Positions 1 through 8,651 of a stretch of 64,000 nucleotides of DNA are shown here, one piece after another. The notes below the pieces were generated by a model. It was given only the letters and a program-made list of their open reading frames with translations, was not told the origin of the DNA and did not search any database. Position 1 is the first letter of the stretch. Each line of letters begins with the position of its first letter. The position numbers and the translations under genes were made by a program. Location: positions 1-64,000 of the forward strand of contig NZ_BRLB01000016.1 in the NCBI RefSeq assembly GCF_027923465.1, in the 5' to 3' direction. The DNA is from Vallitalea longa. GTDB taxonomy: Bacteria; Bacillota; Clostridia; Lachnospirales; Vallitaleaceae.

Positions 1-2
1 GT

Positions 3-131
3 GAATATTTAAAAGAATATTACTGTAAACCCGTATTTTGGAGTAGAAGTTATTGCATTTTAACAACTGGAGGAGCAACAATAGAAATGATTGAGAAATA
101 TATTCGCTCTCAAGCAGGAGTTAAAGAATAA
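3..131 (+). CDS. tnpA: IS200/IS605-family transposase TnpA, C-terminal fragment (runs off the left edge)
   Basis: The frame is open from the window edge and encodes about 42 residues ending in TAA. It contains the stretch KPVFWSRSYCILTTGGA, typical of the C-terminal part of the HUH single-strand transposase TnpA, followed by a helix (IEMIEKYIRSQ) that in this family carries the catalytic tyrosine. Here the Y of EKYIRSQ sits where that tyrosine is expected. TnpA cuts and rejoins single-stranded DNA at hairpin-marked ends, and a matching hairpin follows at once. The start lies outside the window, so intactness cannot be judged. Confidence 0.85.
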   Translation, partial: EYLKEYYCKPVFWSRSYCILTTGGATIEMIEKYIRSQAGVKE

Positions 132-148
132 AAACCGTTCCGATTCAT

Positions 149-172
149 CTCCCTCCTAGTTAGAGGAGGGAG
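149..172 (+). repeat. IS200/IS605 right-end hairpin
   Basis: A perfect 9-bp stem, CTCCCTCCT at 149-157 with AGGAGGGAG at 164-172, has a 6-nt loop and is followed by TTTT. It begins 18 bases after the tnpA stop codon. IS200/IS605 ends carry such subterminal hairpins, which TnpA recognises; it can also act as a terminator for tnpA. Confidence 0.75.
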
Positions 173-299
173 TTTTCTCGAAATATCTAGATAAAAGTAT
201 ATTAACATGAAAAGATGATTTAGTCATTAATTTATATTTTTATTATAACATTATGGATTTCCTCTAATGGTATTTCCTTTCTGTACGATATCTTACCTC

Positions 300-1001
300 T
301 TATTCAAACTCAACTTGAATAGGATATATTTGTGACCACATAATATGGGTTGCTAACTCTTTCTTTAATGGTGCCATCTTAGCAACATGCGTATCCTTTA
401 CAAAAGCTGTTAGATACTCTCTTGTTTTATCCAAATCTAATCCTATAAATTTTTGCACATAATCAAGTCCTGCTTCATAATAGAGATTTGCTCTAATATA
501 CTTGACTCCTGGTAATCTCATAAGATCTGCCATTTTTATGAGCTTTGTTACACAATCTACTGGAACTCCAACTTCTTTCGCTACCTTTTTTCTATCTTCT
601 TTTGTTTTCCCTATTAGAAGAATCTGATCTGATTTTTTATAACCCTTATTCAAAAACTTATTAATCTCTTTCTTACTTAAACTCTCTATTTTCTTTATAG
701 GAAATGGTTTGTATTGATTAAAAGCTAGTAATTTTATTAATGATTGTAGATAAGTGAATTGAATGCTAGTCTTTTGGCATAATTCTTCTAATCTGTTATG
801 GTTGTTTTGAATCTCTAATAATTGATTGGTATATTTATAGCCTAATTCATCAAGTTTATTACAGTAAATTACTGCGTTATCTATTAAATGATAATAACTT
901 TGAGGTATTGTAAGTTCTGTCAATACTATGGGAATCTCTTTGATTGAAAAGTTATTAATAATCATACTATACTTGTATGATGTATTTAGTGACAAATACA
1001 T
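300..1001 (-). CDS. DUF4332-like helix-hairpin-helix protein
   Basis: The protein is 233 residues from the ATG at 1001. An earlier in-frame ATG at 1022 lies over the ribosome site AAGGAGG, which sits properly spaced before 1001, so I chose 1001. The C-terminal half (KTKEDRKKVAKEVGVP, then KMADLMRLPGVKYIRANLYYEAGLD) matches the DUF4332 pattern, a helix-hairpin-helix-like fold found in proteins of unknown role. The N-terminal half has no domain I recognise. No signal peptide or membrane segment is evident and no operon partner is visible. The function is unknown. Confidence 0.65.
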   Translation of the reverse strand: MYLSLNTSYKYSMIINNFSIKEIPIVLTELTIPQSYYHLIDNAVIYCNKLDELGYKYTNQLLEIQNNHNRLEELCQKTSIQFTYLQSLIKLLAFNQYKPFPIKKIESLSKKEINKFLNKGYKKSDQILLIGKTKEDRKKVAKEVGVPVDCVTKLIKMADLMRLPGVKYIRANLYYEAGLDYVQKFIGLDLDKTREYLTAFVKDTHVAKMAPLKKELATHIMWSQIYPIQVEFE

Positions 1002-1197
1002 CAATACGTTCCTCCTTATCATATTTAAATCAGGACATACATATAAGAAACCAACTCACTTTTATGCCATTATTTCTACTAACTCCATCTTAATATATAA
1101 TCTGCTATATTGAAATATTTCTCGTCATGTGTTATACCTCTCATTATATTAAAAAAACTAAATTTCTACTTCTTAGATCTGATGAAATGTATAACTC

Positions 1198-1719
1198 TCA
1201 ATAAAGAATTTCAGCAAAATCATATAGTTTTGGATTTAGTGAATATCTCCAATAGTTTTGATAATTTAAAGAAATATAATACTCTAAGAAAGTTGAAAAA
1301 TCATATTCAAAACACATAAATTCATTTAGTGAATATTGATCTCCTACATATAGATATTTTTGGGTTTTTATTTCATTACTATTGACTATGATATAATCAT
1401 CTAAAATAACTCCAATCGTAAATATTCCTTCCCTATAATTATTTGCTCCTATAAGATCTTTCATTTCTTCAAGACTTAGCAAGTCAAGTTCCCCATTAAT
1501 TAAAAAAGCCATACCATCAGAAAACAATAGCAGCTCTTTATAATCTTGGGGCAATAGACAACCTGTATCATTTTCAAAAGTTTCTATATCTTCTATCCTT
1601 GCAGGTTTCCTAAATTCACAGTTATAATTTTTATATTTTCCTCCGTTGTATACTACCTCTTTTTCTAGTTTCATTTTTTTTAATAGTTGAGTTATTGATG
1701 ATATATTATTAGAATTCAA
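1198..1719 (-). CDS. SMI1/KNR4 (SUKH) family protein, likely immunity protein
   Basis: The protein has 173 residues. Its core, FENDTGCLLPQDYKELLLFS followed by DGM and then LDLLSLEEM, is the hallmark of the SUKH fold. In bacteria SUKH proteins are mostly immunity proteins against polymorphic toxins, neutralising the cognate toxin by direct binding. The start is a TTG at 1719, with GGAGGG about 7 bases upstream. No toxin gene is visible nearby, so this is an orphan immunity gene, common in accessory regions. Family assignment is good; the target toxin is unknown. Confidence 0.75.
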   Translation of the reverse strand: MNSNNISSITQLLKKMKLEKEVVYNGGKYKNYNCEFRKPARIEDIETFENDTGCLLPQDYKELLLFSDGMAFLINGELDLLSLEEMKDLIGANNYREGIFTIGVILDDYIIVNSNEIKTQKYLYVGDQYSLNEFMCFEYDFSTFLEYYISLNYQNYWRYSLNPKLYDFAEILY

Positions 1720-1831
1720 TAGAAACCCTCCAAATCACAAATAATATTTTATAGTTAATCCAAGTTACGCAACATTTTCTTTGTTTATGAACAAGGTAGT
1801 AATACAACTGGCTTTTATTGCTGGACATAAC

Positions 1832-2308
1832 TTAGGTTACCACTTTATTAATAAAATCAATTTCATACTTCTGTTCACCGTATTTTCTTTCATTGTCAAT
1901 AATGGTACCTTCTGTAAGTGTGACACGCAAGACGATTGAGTCCGGATTGTCCTCATCGCCAACCTCATCAAACCAATCAAAGATTTTTTTGAACTCTGCT
2001 CTGATTTTCGCATTCTTCTCGTCCTTTACCCAACCGAGATTTTCAGCCGTGCCCTGGAAAGCATACCAATCCAACCCGCCTACAGAAACCTCGTTGTTCT
2101 TCTCAATTTGCAAAGTTTTATTTTTTTTTACGTCTGTGGAAACATAAAATACACCGTCTTCATAATAAGCGCAAACCATGCGGACAGCAGGACGGGGATT
2201 ACCGGCAGCGTTCGTAGATAATGATATTGTCGCAAGTGCAATAATTACTTCTTTACCATTTCCACAACGCTCTTCCATTAGTTTGATTGCATCATCGTAT
2301 TTACTCAT
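1832..2308 (-). CDS. Pyridoxamine 5'-phosphate oxidase-like flavin-binding protein
   Basis: The 158-residue protein has the split-barrel pattern of the general-stress-protein-26/PPOX-like group: VIIALATISLSTNAAGNPRP, then YYEDGVFYVSTDVKKNKTLQIEKNNEVSV. These are small cytoplasmic FMN- or F420-type proteins; the substrate cannot be inferred. The gene is clearly less AT-rich than its neighbours, with many C- and G-ending codons, which suggests recent transfer. An AACCTCA/TGAGGTT inverted repeat (2356-2362, 2381-2387) lies upstream and could be an operator for a MerR-type regulator, but no such regulator is present. Confidence 0.75.
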   Translation of the reverse strand: MSKYDDAIKLMEERCGNGKEVIIALATISLSTNAAGNPRPAVRMVCAYYEDGVFYVSTDVKKNKTLQIEKNNEVSVGGLDWYAFQGTAENLGWVKDEKNAKIRAEFKKIFDWFDEVGDEDNPDSIVLRVTLTEGTIIDNERKYGEQKYEIDFINKVVT

Positions 2309-2355
2309 TTTTTTAAATTCCTCCCATTTTATTGTTTTTCCTTTATCCTAAATTC

Positions 2356-2387
2356 AACCTCATATTAAAATCACCTTCTTTGAGGTT
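2356..2387. promoter_or_regulatory. Inverted repeat upstream of the PPOX-like gene, possible operator
   Basis: AACCTCA and TGAGGTT face each other across 18 bases, about 50-80 bases upstream of the start at 2308. The half-sites look like those used by MerR-family activators, but the spacing is longer than usual and no regulator gene is next to it. Speculative. Confidence 0.25.
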
Positions 2388-2429
2388 AACTTATGGAGAA
2401 TTTAGCAAACAATCTTCTATTCAATCCTT

Positions 2430-2834
2430 TTATTCTTCAAGTAGTTTATTTAAATAATTTTTTAAATAAGAATATTTAATACTTAACTTATAATATCGAT
2501 TTTTAAACTTGCAATATGCTATCTCTTCGTCTTCTAAAAACCCTAGTATAGATTCATTATTATCTGAATAATGCAGTATCATATAAAATGATGGAGCTAA
2601 TTCTAAACGCCAATTTTTAACAGTTTTCCACTCTTTAATATCTAAGTAATCAATTATATCTTTTATTACACTTTTATCTCCAGCAGTAAATGATTCTGGT
2701 CCGTGTTCTATAGTTATTTTTTGAATTTCATCACTTTTAATTATTTGTTCATCATTTTTTATATTATGAAAATATACTAATGCTAGTATAATTATTAATA
2801 CCAAGACTCCTACATAAATATGAATATTTTTCAT
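2430..2834 (-). CDS. Membrane-anchored small protein, paralogue of 10191-10592
   Basis: About 134 residues from ATG 2834, which has GAGG six bases upstream; a longer in-frame start at 2849 is less well placed. Residues 4-22 form one hydrophobic segment (YVGVLVLIIILALVYF), so the protein is membrane-anchored or exported. The rest is soluble and rich in acidic and aromatic residues; I do not recognise a family. A close paralogue lies at 10191-10592 and the homology continues through about 270 bases of upstream sequence, showing segmental duplication. Small paralogous anchored proteins of this sort are often immunity-like, but nothing proves that here. Confidence 0.6.
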   Translation of the reverse strand: MKNIHIYVGVLVLIIILALVYFHNIKNDEQIIKSDEIQKITIEHGPESFTAGDKSVIKDIIDYLDIKEWKTVKNWRLELAPSFYMILHYSDNNESILGFLEDEEIAYCKFKNRYYKLSIKYSYLKNYLNKLLEE

Positions 2835-3093
2835 CTTATACCTCACCAAACCTATAATTTATAAACTCTTTATTAATAAACTATTATTAAAAGATAAAGA
2901 TAGATTAAAATTTCCTGACACAAAATTACTAGCTTTTATTCTATTAAAACTAAAATTGTATGTATAATGTTAGTTAATATGTAAATAAGCTCTCAATCTA
3001 CTTATTGTTGAATCATATCCTACCTATAAAGATTTTCATTAGCTTACTTCTTTACAATTACAATTATTATAATCTTAATCATATCAGTTTCGT

Positions 3094-3165
3094 TTAAAAT
3101 ACTCAATGTCTTTTATTATCTTGTATAAATTTTTTCTTATCTAATATATTATTAGTAACTTTACA
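3094..3165 (-). pseudogene. Fossil of the 3' end of a DinG-like helicase gene (decayed copy A)
   Basis: These 72 bases match the last codons of the intact helicase gene at about 19878-19945 with few substitutions (shared run ttttattatcttgtataaa). The reading frame is not maintained. The fragment joins directly to sequence related to 23390 onwards, so roughly 3.4 kb present in the intact block is missing. It is part of a decayed copy of the ICE regulatory block. Confidence 0.7.
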
Positions 3166-3223
3166 ATAAAAGTAAAAACAACCAATTGTTTGACATCTCT
3201 GTAACATTGGATGCAACAGAGAC

Positions 3224-3452
3224 TAAATCTAGTCTCATTCTAGTATGTTATTAATTAAACTTTTTTAAATTCTTATATAATTAAGTTATTAAATAACCCC
3301 ATTATATTATTTCAAATAAATTTACTGTATCTTTTTTCACGAAAATATGTTGACCTAGATATTGCTAAATAATCTATCATTTTCTTATTACCTCACTCTA
3401 GTATATTTGTATGATTTTGACGATATATACGCGTCATATGAATATCTCCGTT
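3224..3452 (-). pseudogene. Fossil of the ArpU-like regulator gene (decayed copy A)
   Basis: Both ends of the 180-codon gene at 23429-23971 are recognisable: the 3' part (acgaaaatatgttgacctag, tattgctaaataatctatca) and the 5' part with its ATG at 3437. The middle is deleted and the first codons run into a stop after about 14 residues (MTRIYRQNHTNILE). It cannot encode a functional protein. It keeps its position divergent from the XRE gene at 3587. Confidence 0.75.
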
Positions 3453-3466
3453 TCTAGTGCTTTATC

Positions 3467-3495
3467 TTGACAGAAACTAATTTCTATTATACTAT
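3467..3495 (+). promoter_or_regulatory. Sigma-A promoter of the orphan XRE gene
   Basis: TTGACA at 3467-3472 and TACTAT at 3490-3495 are separated by 17 bases and point towards the repressor gene at 3587. An inverted repeat AAGAATCAT (3501-3509)/ATGATTCTT (3528-3536) follows directly and is a plausible autoregulatory operator. Confidence 0.65.
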
Positions 3496-3586
3496 AAAAT
3501 AAGAATCATATTTCTAATTTTGAAATAATGATTCTTGTTTATCAAGGATAAATAAGAAATTAATTGCTATGAACGGAGGAATATAT

Positions 3587-4027
3587 ATGAGTTTTGGCAA
3601 TAAAGTCAGAAACCTAAGAGCAGAAAATAAATTAACACAATCAGATTTAGCTTCGAAACTTGGAGTCTCTACAAGAACAATATATAATTATGAAAAAGGT
3701 AATCTATTTCCTAAAGATATTAAAGTTATTAAGGGATTAGCCGAAATATTTAATGTAACCACTGATTATATAATGGACGAAATTGACGTAAAAATTATGC
3801 CTGAAGAAGAAAGTACTATCATAAATTATGCTAAAGACAATTTTGGATACAAAGGAAAAAAAGAAGCTGAACAACTTATTGAAAAAACTGCTGCTATTTT
3901 TGCAGGTGGTACATTATCAGAAGAAGATCAGGATAAATTTTTTGAATCTATAACCAAATTATATTTCAATGCTAAAAGAAAAGCAAGGAATAAGTACGGT
4001 AGACAAAGTAATAAATATAAATTATGA
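3587..4027 (+). CDS. XRE-family transcriptional repressor (orphan copy)
   Basis: 146 residues from ATG 3587, placed 6 bases after GGAGGA; the longer frame from 3569 runs through the ribosome site. Residues 5-60 form a Cro/CI-type helix-turn-helix (LTQSDLASKLGVSTRTIYNY). The C-terminal part is helical and resembles ICE repressors that are cleaved or bypassed by an ImmA-type protease. It differs from the repressor at 24137 at only about 6 of the first 143 residues, none in the recognition helix, so both should bind similar operators. Its usual partners are deleted. Being intact among fossils suggests it is either recent or kept for its own effect, for example repression of an incoming related ICE. 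Confidence 0.85.
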   Translation: MSFGNKVRNLRAENKLTQSDLASKLGVSTRTIYNYEKGNLFPKDIKVIKGLAEIFNVTTDYIMDEIDVKIMPEEESTIINYAKDNFGYKGKKEAEQLIEKTAAIFAGGTLSEEDQDKFFESITKLYFNAKRKARNKYGRQSNKYKL

Positions 4028-4110
4028 TGATCTAGGAATATCAATGAGGTCTGTTAGTCATGTAAGAATACAAATCTCATCATAAACGTCAAATAATATT
4101 TTGTAAATTG
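4028..4110 (+). pseudogene. Possible remnant of an ImmA-type gene after the orphan repressor
   Basis: One frame just after the repressor stop reads NYDDLGISMRS, resembling the VKYNDLGTLKG segment of the ImmA-like protein at 24599 onwards; the shared DNA is short (gatctaggaa). The position, directly after the XRE gene, fits. The match is short and may be chance. Confidence 0.3.
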
Positions 4111-4530
4111 TTGTGTAAAGTACTATAATATAGGCGTAAATGCAAAGATTCTTCACCATTTAGTCATTATTAAAGACAAATTTATTCTGAGCTAGAATCT
4201 AGGTATAGTAAGCATTAGAAGTTTTGGGATATTTTTAATTAAAGAACAAAAAAGGAGAATGTATAATGAGTAAAAAATTTCTCGGGAATAGGCCAATGAT
4301 TTATGTGCATTTTTAATGCAACTATATTTTTCTATACGGTATATCTGATTTTTTTATATTATCACCTTCATTATAAATAAGTATCCATTTATAATTTGTT
4401 TCATTAGCTTTTTGCCTACATCATCACATTTTAAAACAAAAGCCCATGAGTGTAAATAAATTCCTCAAGAGCTTTTTTTGACAGTTTATTTATAAATTCC
4501 TTACGTATTTATTCTCCTTCAGTTATTACC
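4111..4530. other. Intergenic, with a 16-codon mini-ORF
   Basis: The stretch is AT-rich. The only coding signal is a mini-ORF at 4266-4316 (MSKKFLGNRPMIYVHF) with a good AAAGGAG site, which may be the truncated 5' end of a lost gene. I see nothing else. Confidence 0.4.
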
Positions 4531-6305
4531 TTAATCCAAATCAACAATAGCTTTTATTCTTCTTACACCTAAAGAAGAACTTTGCTCTTTAATTATTTTA
4601 AAATACCCAAGTTCAGCTGTATTAGAAACATGTGGTCCACCACATATTTCTAATGAATATCCTGGAATATCATAAACTTTAACAATGTCACCATATTTTG
4701 ATTCAAAGATTCCTATTGCTCCACTTTCTTTAGCATCTTTTACATTCATTTCCATACAATTAATATCAATACTCTCATTAATCGCCTTATTAACAATGAT
4801 TTCTACCTGACCTATCTCTTCTTCAGATAACTTTCTATGAAAAGAAAAATCAAATCTTAGTCGTTCAGAATTGATGTGGCTTCCTCTTTGAAAAACCGAA
4901 TCTCCTAGAACTTGACGAAGAGCACTATTGAGCAAATGCGTTGCTGTGTGTAGTCTAACACTGTTACGATTATGTTCTGCCAACCCTCCTTTGAATTTCC
5001 CTGCAGCTCCACTTCTGGATTTCTCCTGGTGCTCTTCAAACTTTGCTTTAAACCCCTCTACGTCAACAATGATTTCTTTTTCCCCTGCTAGTTCTAATGT
5101 AAATTCAATAGGGAAACCATAGGTATCGTATAATTTAAAAGCTTGTTGACCGTTCAAACATTCACCAACTTGTAATTTCCCAAAATATTTGTTTGCCATT
5201 TTCAATCCACTTTGAAGAGTTTTATTGAATTTATCATATTCCTTTTTTAACTCTTCAATGATAGTTTCTCTGCATAACTTAACCTCAGTATATGCTTCTC
5301 CATATATTTCAATAACTTCTTGCGCTAATTCAGGTAATATATTCTTTTTAACACCTAACTTATGAATCATGCGAATAGTACGTCGAATAAGTCGTCTAAG
5401 TATATAACCTTGCTCTGAATTTGATGGAACAATATTCTTTGGATCAGCAAGAATAAATACAGCAGCCCTAGTATGTTCACATATGATTCTATAAGTCTTT
5501 TCATTGCTTTTATCATATGATACCTCACTTATTTCTTCCATTTATTGATTAATGGAACAAATAAATCTGTTTCATATACATTTTGTAGATTATTTGCTAG
5601 GATCAATAATCTTTCAAATCCTAAACCCACATCAACGTTCTTTTGCTTTAATTCAGTAAGATTTCCATCTTTATCTTTGTTATATGCCATAAAAACATTA
5701 TTCCCCAATTCAACATACTTTCCACAACTACAGGCTGGTCCACACTCCTCACTACAATCAGGTAAATCATTTACATAGAACATTTCTGAATCAGGACCAC
5801 ATGGACCTGTTTCTCCAGCCGGTCCCCACCAGTTTTCATCATCTCCATAATAAAAAATCTGTTCTTTACTTAATCCTAGCTCTAACCATGTCTGAGTAGC
5901 TTCAGCATCATATGGCACTTTATCATTTCCTTTGTAAACAGTTACTGCAAGGCTAGAAACAGGTATATTAAGTTTCTCTGTAAGAAATTCAAAACTCATA
6001 GTAATTGCCTCTTTTTTAAAATAATCACCTAAAGACCAGTTTCCTAGCATTTCAAAGACAGTTAAGTGATAATCATCACCTACCTCCTCTATATCTCCTG
6101 TTCTTACACATCTTTGTACATTCACAAGACGTTTCCCTAATGGATGCTCTTTTTCTAAAAGATAAGGAACAAGTGGTTGCATGCCAGCTGTTGTATATAA
6201 TACACTTGCATCATTTTCAGGCACTAAAGATGTAGCTGCGGCTAACTTATGTCCCCTTTCTTTGTAATATGATACATAAAGTTTTCTTAATTCATTTGCT
6301 GTCAT
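4531..6305 (-). pseudogene. alaS: Short alanyl-tRNA synthetase lacking the C-terminal domain, split by a frameshift
   Basis: Two overlapping frames together make one AlaRS of about 590 residues. The 5' part (6305-5529) has the class II catalytic core ([34 protein letters not shown]). The 3' part (5541-4531) has the tRNA-recognition region and the editing domain with HTATH and CGGPH zinc ligands. They meet at [13 protein letters not shown], where one A restored to the run at about 5540 gives a continuous frame; the second part has no ribosome site. Start 6305 has AAAGG 9 bases upstream. The protein ends right after the editing domain, lacking the roughly 250-residue DHHA1/C-Ala domain of normal AlaRS (about 875 residues). 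It is probably an accessory AlaRS paralogue controlled by the T-box upstream. A sequencing error or a true split enzyme is also possible. Confidence 0.8.
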
Positions 6306-6335
6306 AACCATCATCCTTTCTTATAAGATTACATT

Positions 6336-6610
6336 AAAAAACCCTAAGCTTTAATAGCTTAGGGCGAATTCTTAATTCGTGGTACCACCTAAATTCAGAG
6401 ATAATCTCTACACTCATCAAGTACAGGCAACTCATATTACCGATACTCTATCCTATGATAACGGTGGATTTCCGTTGAAGCCTACTATTATTTCGGTTCA
6501 AGGCTCCGAGACTGCTTCAATATATTGATTGTGAAGATTCGCACCACCCATCTTCTCTCTGAACAATACAAGTATATTTACTACTTCTCTTCTTCGCCTT
6601 TATTGTTTAT
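6336..6610 (-). promoter_or_regulatory. T-box leader (alanine type) of the alaS-like gene
   Basis: On the minus strand the leader holds, in order, a stem I region with AGAGAGAAG and GGTGGTGCGAA, a candidate specifier GCC (6504-6502) within GGAGCCTTGAACC, AGTAGGC, the stem III pattern AACGGAAATCCACCGTT, and the T-box core GGTGGTACCACG (about 6388-6377). A terminator stem CCCTAAGCT/AGCTTAGGG (6342-6364) with a T run ends it. Uncharged tRNA-Ala would pair with the specifier and the T-box bulge and prevent termination, raising expression of the downstream synthetase. The T-box identity is firm; the exact specifier is my reading. Confidence 0.9.
6342..6364 (-). terminator. T-box attenuator terminator
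   Basis: A perfect 9-bp stem, CCCTAAGCT at 6342-6350 pairing with AGCTTAGGG at 6356-6364, is followed on the minus strand by a run of T. It lies just upstream of the alaS-like start and competes with the T-box antiterminator. Confidence 0.85.
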
Positions 6611-7091
6611 TTCCATAATTTTATCACTGCATATCATTTTTGTCAAATAAAAATATTCTGAGAATTTTTGCTATGGATTTTCATGACAATTTATAATAAT
6701 AAAAAAAACTAGAGTAACTGATAATTACCAGAGTTCTCGTTTTTCACATCAATTTTCACTATAATTATATAACCATTATAGTTCGATATCATAAAATATT
6801 AATCAAATATATTAAAATTTTTGACACCAAATGGCATCAATTCAACACCACAAGCTACGATAACTTACGATACTTTACGAGTTTCAATAATCGCTGTAAC
6901 CCTCGTAAAACCTAGCTTTCCTCACCAATCTCATCCATAAGGTATGGTGTTTGCTGATAAACATAATAAGAATGTAGAAATTCAAAATTTCTAAAACTCT
7001 ATCCCTTGTAATTAAAGGCTTTCAAGTCACACGACACCAAAATATGGTTACCTGACACCAATTTTGACACCAACACTATTTTAGACACCAA
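6611..7091. other. Intergenic region downstream of int, probable attachment-site region
   Basis: It separates the T-box leader from the integrase stop codon. An imperfect hairpin centred on CTGGTAATTATCAG (about 6714-6727) with a T run on the minus strand (6697-6706) may terminate int transcription. Five copies of GACACCAA (TTGGTGTC on the minus strand) lie at 6823, 7033, 7054, 7066 and 7084. Integrases of this group bind arm sites of this kind beside the attachment site. The crossover core cannot be fixed without the other end. Confidence 0.45.
7033..7091. repeat. Cluster of TTGGTGTC direct repeats (putative integrase arm sites)
   Basis: Four copies of GACACCAA in the same orientation start at 7033, 7054, 7066 and 7084, the last touching the int stop codon; a fifth is at 6823. 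Such a density of an exact octamer is not expected by chance. The position next to int suggests integrase arm-type binding sites. Confidence 0.5.
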
Positions 7092-8363
7092 CTAATTTGC
7101 CTTAAACAGATAAACACAGTTGTTTTGCTCTTCTTTCTCAGTGAATTTTTTGTACTGATCATCAATCATAGATTCGGAGACATCCATTGTATCATCTAGA
7201 ACTTTTTCAAGTTTTATCATCTCTTCTTGAGAATGCTCTACTAACACATGAGTATATAAATCCATCGTCATTTGTAGTGTTGCATGTCCAAGGTATTTCT
7301 GAACTGTTTTAGGTTTAATCCCTGCTTCAAAACACCTTGTTGCAAAAGAATGTCTAAAGCAGTGAGGTGAAAAGTAATCCATTTGTTCAAGTTCATCACG
7401 TAGCAAATTAATTTCGTCAATAATCTTTCGAACAGCTTGACCATAAACCTGTGCATTAAGAGGTGTACCAAACTTTGTTGTAAATAATAGTTTTTCAAAA
7501 CCTTTTACTGGCTTTGTTGTTCGTCTTGCCATAATCACATTTCTTTGCATAATTTGTTTCTTTAAAGCAAGAGCACACTTTTGATTCATTGGAACTTGCC
7601 TTTTACTAGACTTGGTTTTGGGAGGATCAAAGTGAAACATCTTCTTTTTATCTCCTTCAAATTTTTGATAAACCAATGTCTTATTAACATCAATAAGCAT
7701 TTCATCAAAGTCAATGTCATCAAGTGTCAGACCACAGGCTTCACCAGGTCTTAATCCAGTGGATATCGCTACCGTAAATAGATTGTCATAAAATGATCCC
7801 TTACTGCATTCAAAAAAACTTGCCTGTTCTTCAGGAGTTAATACTTTTGGTTCTGCCTTTTCCTTGGTTTTCATTTTGATACCTTTTGCTGGATTTTTTG
7901 AAACAATTTCATTAATCATAGCTTTATCAAACATATCCTGTAACAGAATTCTTACCTTATTACGTGTCTCATACTGATATCCTTTAGAATCTAAATTATT
8001 CAAGATCTCTAATATCTTAAGTTGTGTAATATTAAGCATTTTCTTTTTTCCTAAGGGTGATGAAATATGCTTTTCATAAATTGATATGTAGTGGCTTTTA
8101 GTGTTAGCACAAATAGTTTGATTTTTATAGTTCTTCATCCACTTCTCAAACCATTCATCCAAAGTCATCTTATCATCAGCATGATTCAATTTATTTAAAT
8201 CTTCATATATAGCAGCATTAAGAAGAACCTTAAGTTCTTTTAAACTTCTGCTTTTCACCTCTGGTCTTCTACCAAAACGATTGGTAAAACGTCCAACATA
8301 TCTACCGTCTTTTCTTTGGCTAATACCAGTCCCTAGTTCTTTACCATTTATATCTTTACCCAT
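7092..8363 (-). CDS. int: Tyrosine recombinase, Tn916/Tn1549-type ICE integrase
   Basis: 423 residues, as usual for ICE integrases. It has an N-terminal arm-binding domain (residues 1-60), a SAM-like core-binding domain (about 65-165) and a C-terminal catalytic domain with all expected residues: R205 (TGLRPGE), H334 and R337 (HCFRH), H360 (YLGHAT) and nucleophile Y370 (DLYTHV), plus a lysine near 249. It cuts and joins attachment sites to integrate or excise the element. ATG 8363 follows AAGGAG by 7 bases. The excisionase gene lies upstream on the same strand and TTGGTGTC repeats lie downstream, the usual end-of-ICE arrangement. Confidence 0.95.
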   Translation of the reverse strand: MGKDINGKELGTGISQRKDGRYVGRFTNRFGRRPEVKSRSLKELKVLLNAAIYEDLNKLNHADDKMTLDEWFEKWMKNYKNQTICANTKSHYISIYEKHISSPLGKKKMLNITQLKILEILNNLDSKGYQYETRNKVRILLQDMFDKAMINEIVSKNPAKGIKMKTKEKAEPKVLTPEEQASFFECSKGSFYDNLFTVAISTGLRPGEACGLTLDDIDFDEMLIDVNKTLVYQKFEGDKKKMFHFDPPKTKSSKRQVPMNQKCALALKKQIMQRNVIMARRTTKPVKGFEKLLFTTKFGTPLNAQVYGQAVRKIIDEINLLRDELEQMDYFSPHCFRHSFATRCFEAGIKPKTVQKYLGHATLQMTMDLYTHVLVEHSQEEMIKLEKVLDDTMDVSESMIDDQYKKFTEKEEQNNCVYLFKAN

Positions 8364-8456
8364 AATAAGCTCCTTCCAAAAAGAACTTTTAATGGGTTAT
8401 ATAATTTATTTTTCTATTATAACCCACTACCAGCTCAGATTTCAATGTTTCGTCAA

Positions 8457-8651
8457 TTACAAATTACCAGAATTTATATCAATCCATTTGTCCAATTTTC
8501 TTTTATTTGCATACAGTCTATTTCCAATCCGTATTACATAAGTACACATAGGATTTTTTAATAATTCTCTAGCCTTGGTTTTACCTATTCCTAAATATGT
8601 ACAGAATTCTTCTAAATTTAACAATGCTTTGTCAGTTTCTTTTATCTTCAT
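8457..8651 (-). CDS. xis: Excisionase / MerR-like DNA-binding protein (Tn916 Xis type)
   Basis: About 64 residues from ATG 8651; an in-frame ATG at 8669 is possible but overlaps the GAGGGTGGAG ribosome site. It has the winged-helix pattern of excisionase-family proteins: LNLEEFCTYLGIGKTKARELL, then VIRIGNRLYANKRKLDKWI. Xis binds and bends DNA near the ends and drives the integrase towards excision. It lies 93 bases before int on the same strand. Confidence 0.9.
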   Translation of the reverse strand: MKIKETDKALLNLEEFCTYLGIGKTKARELLKNPMCTYVIRIGNRLYANKRKLDKWIDINSGNL

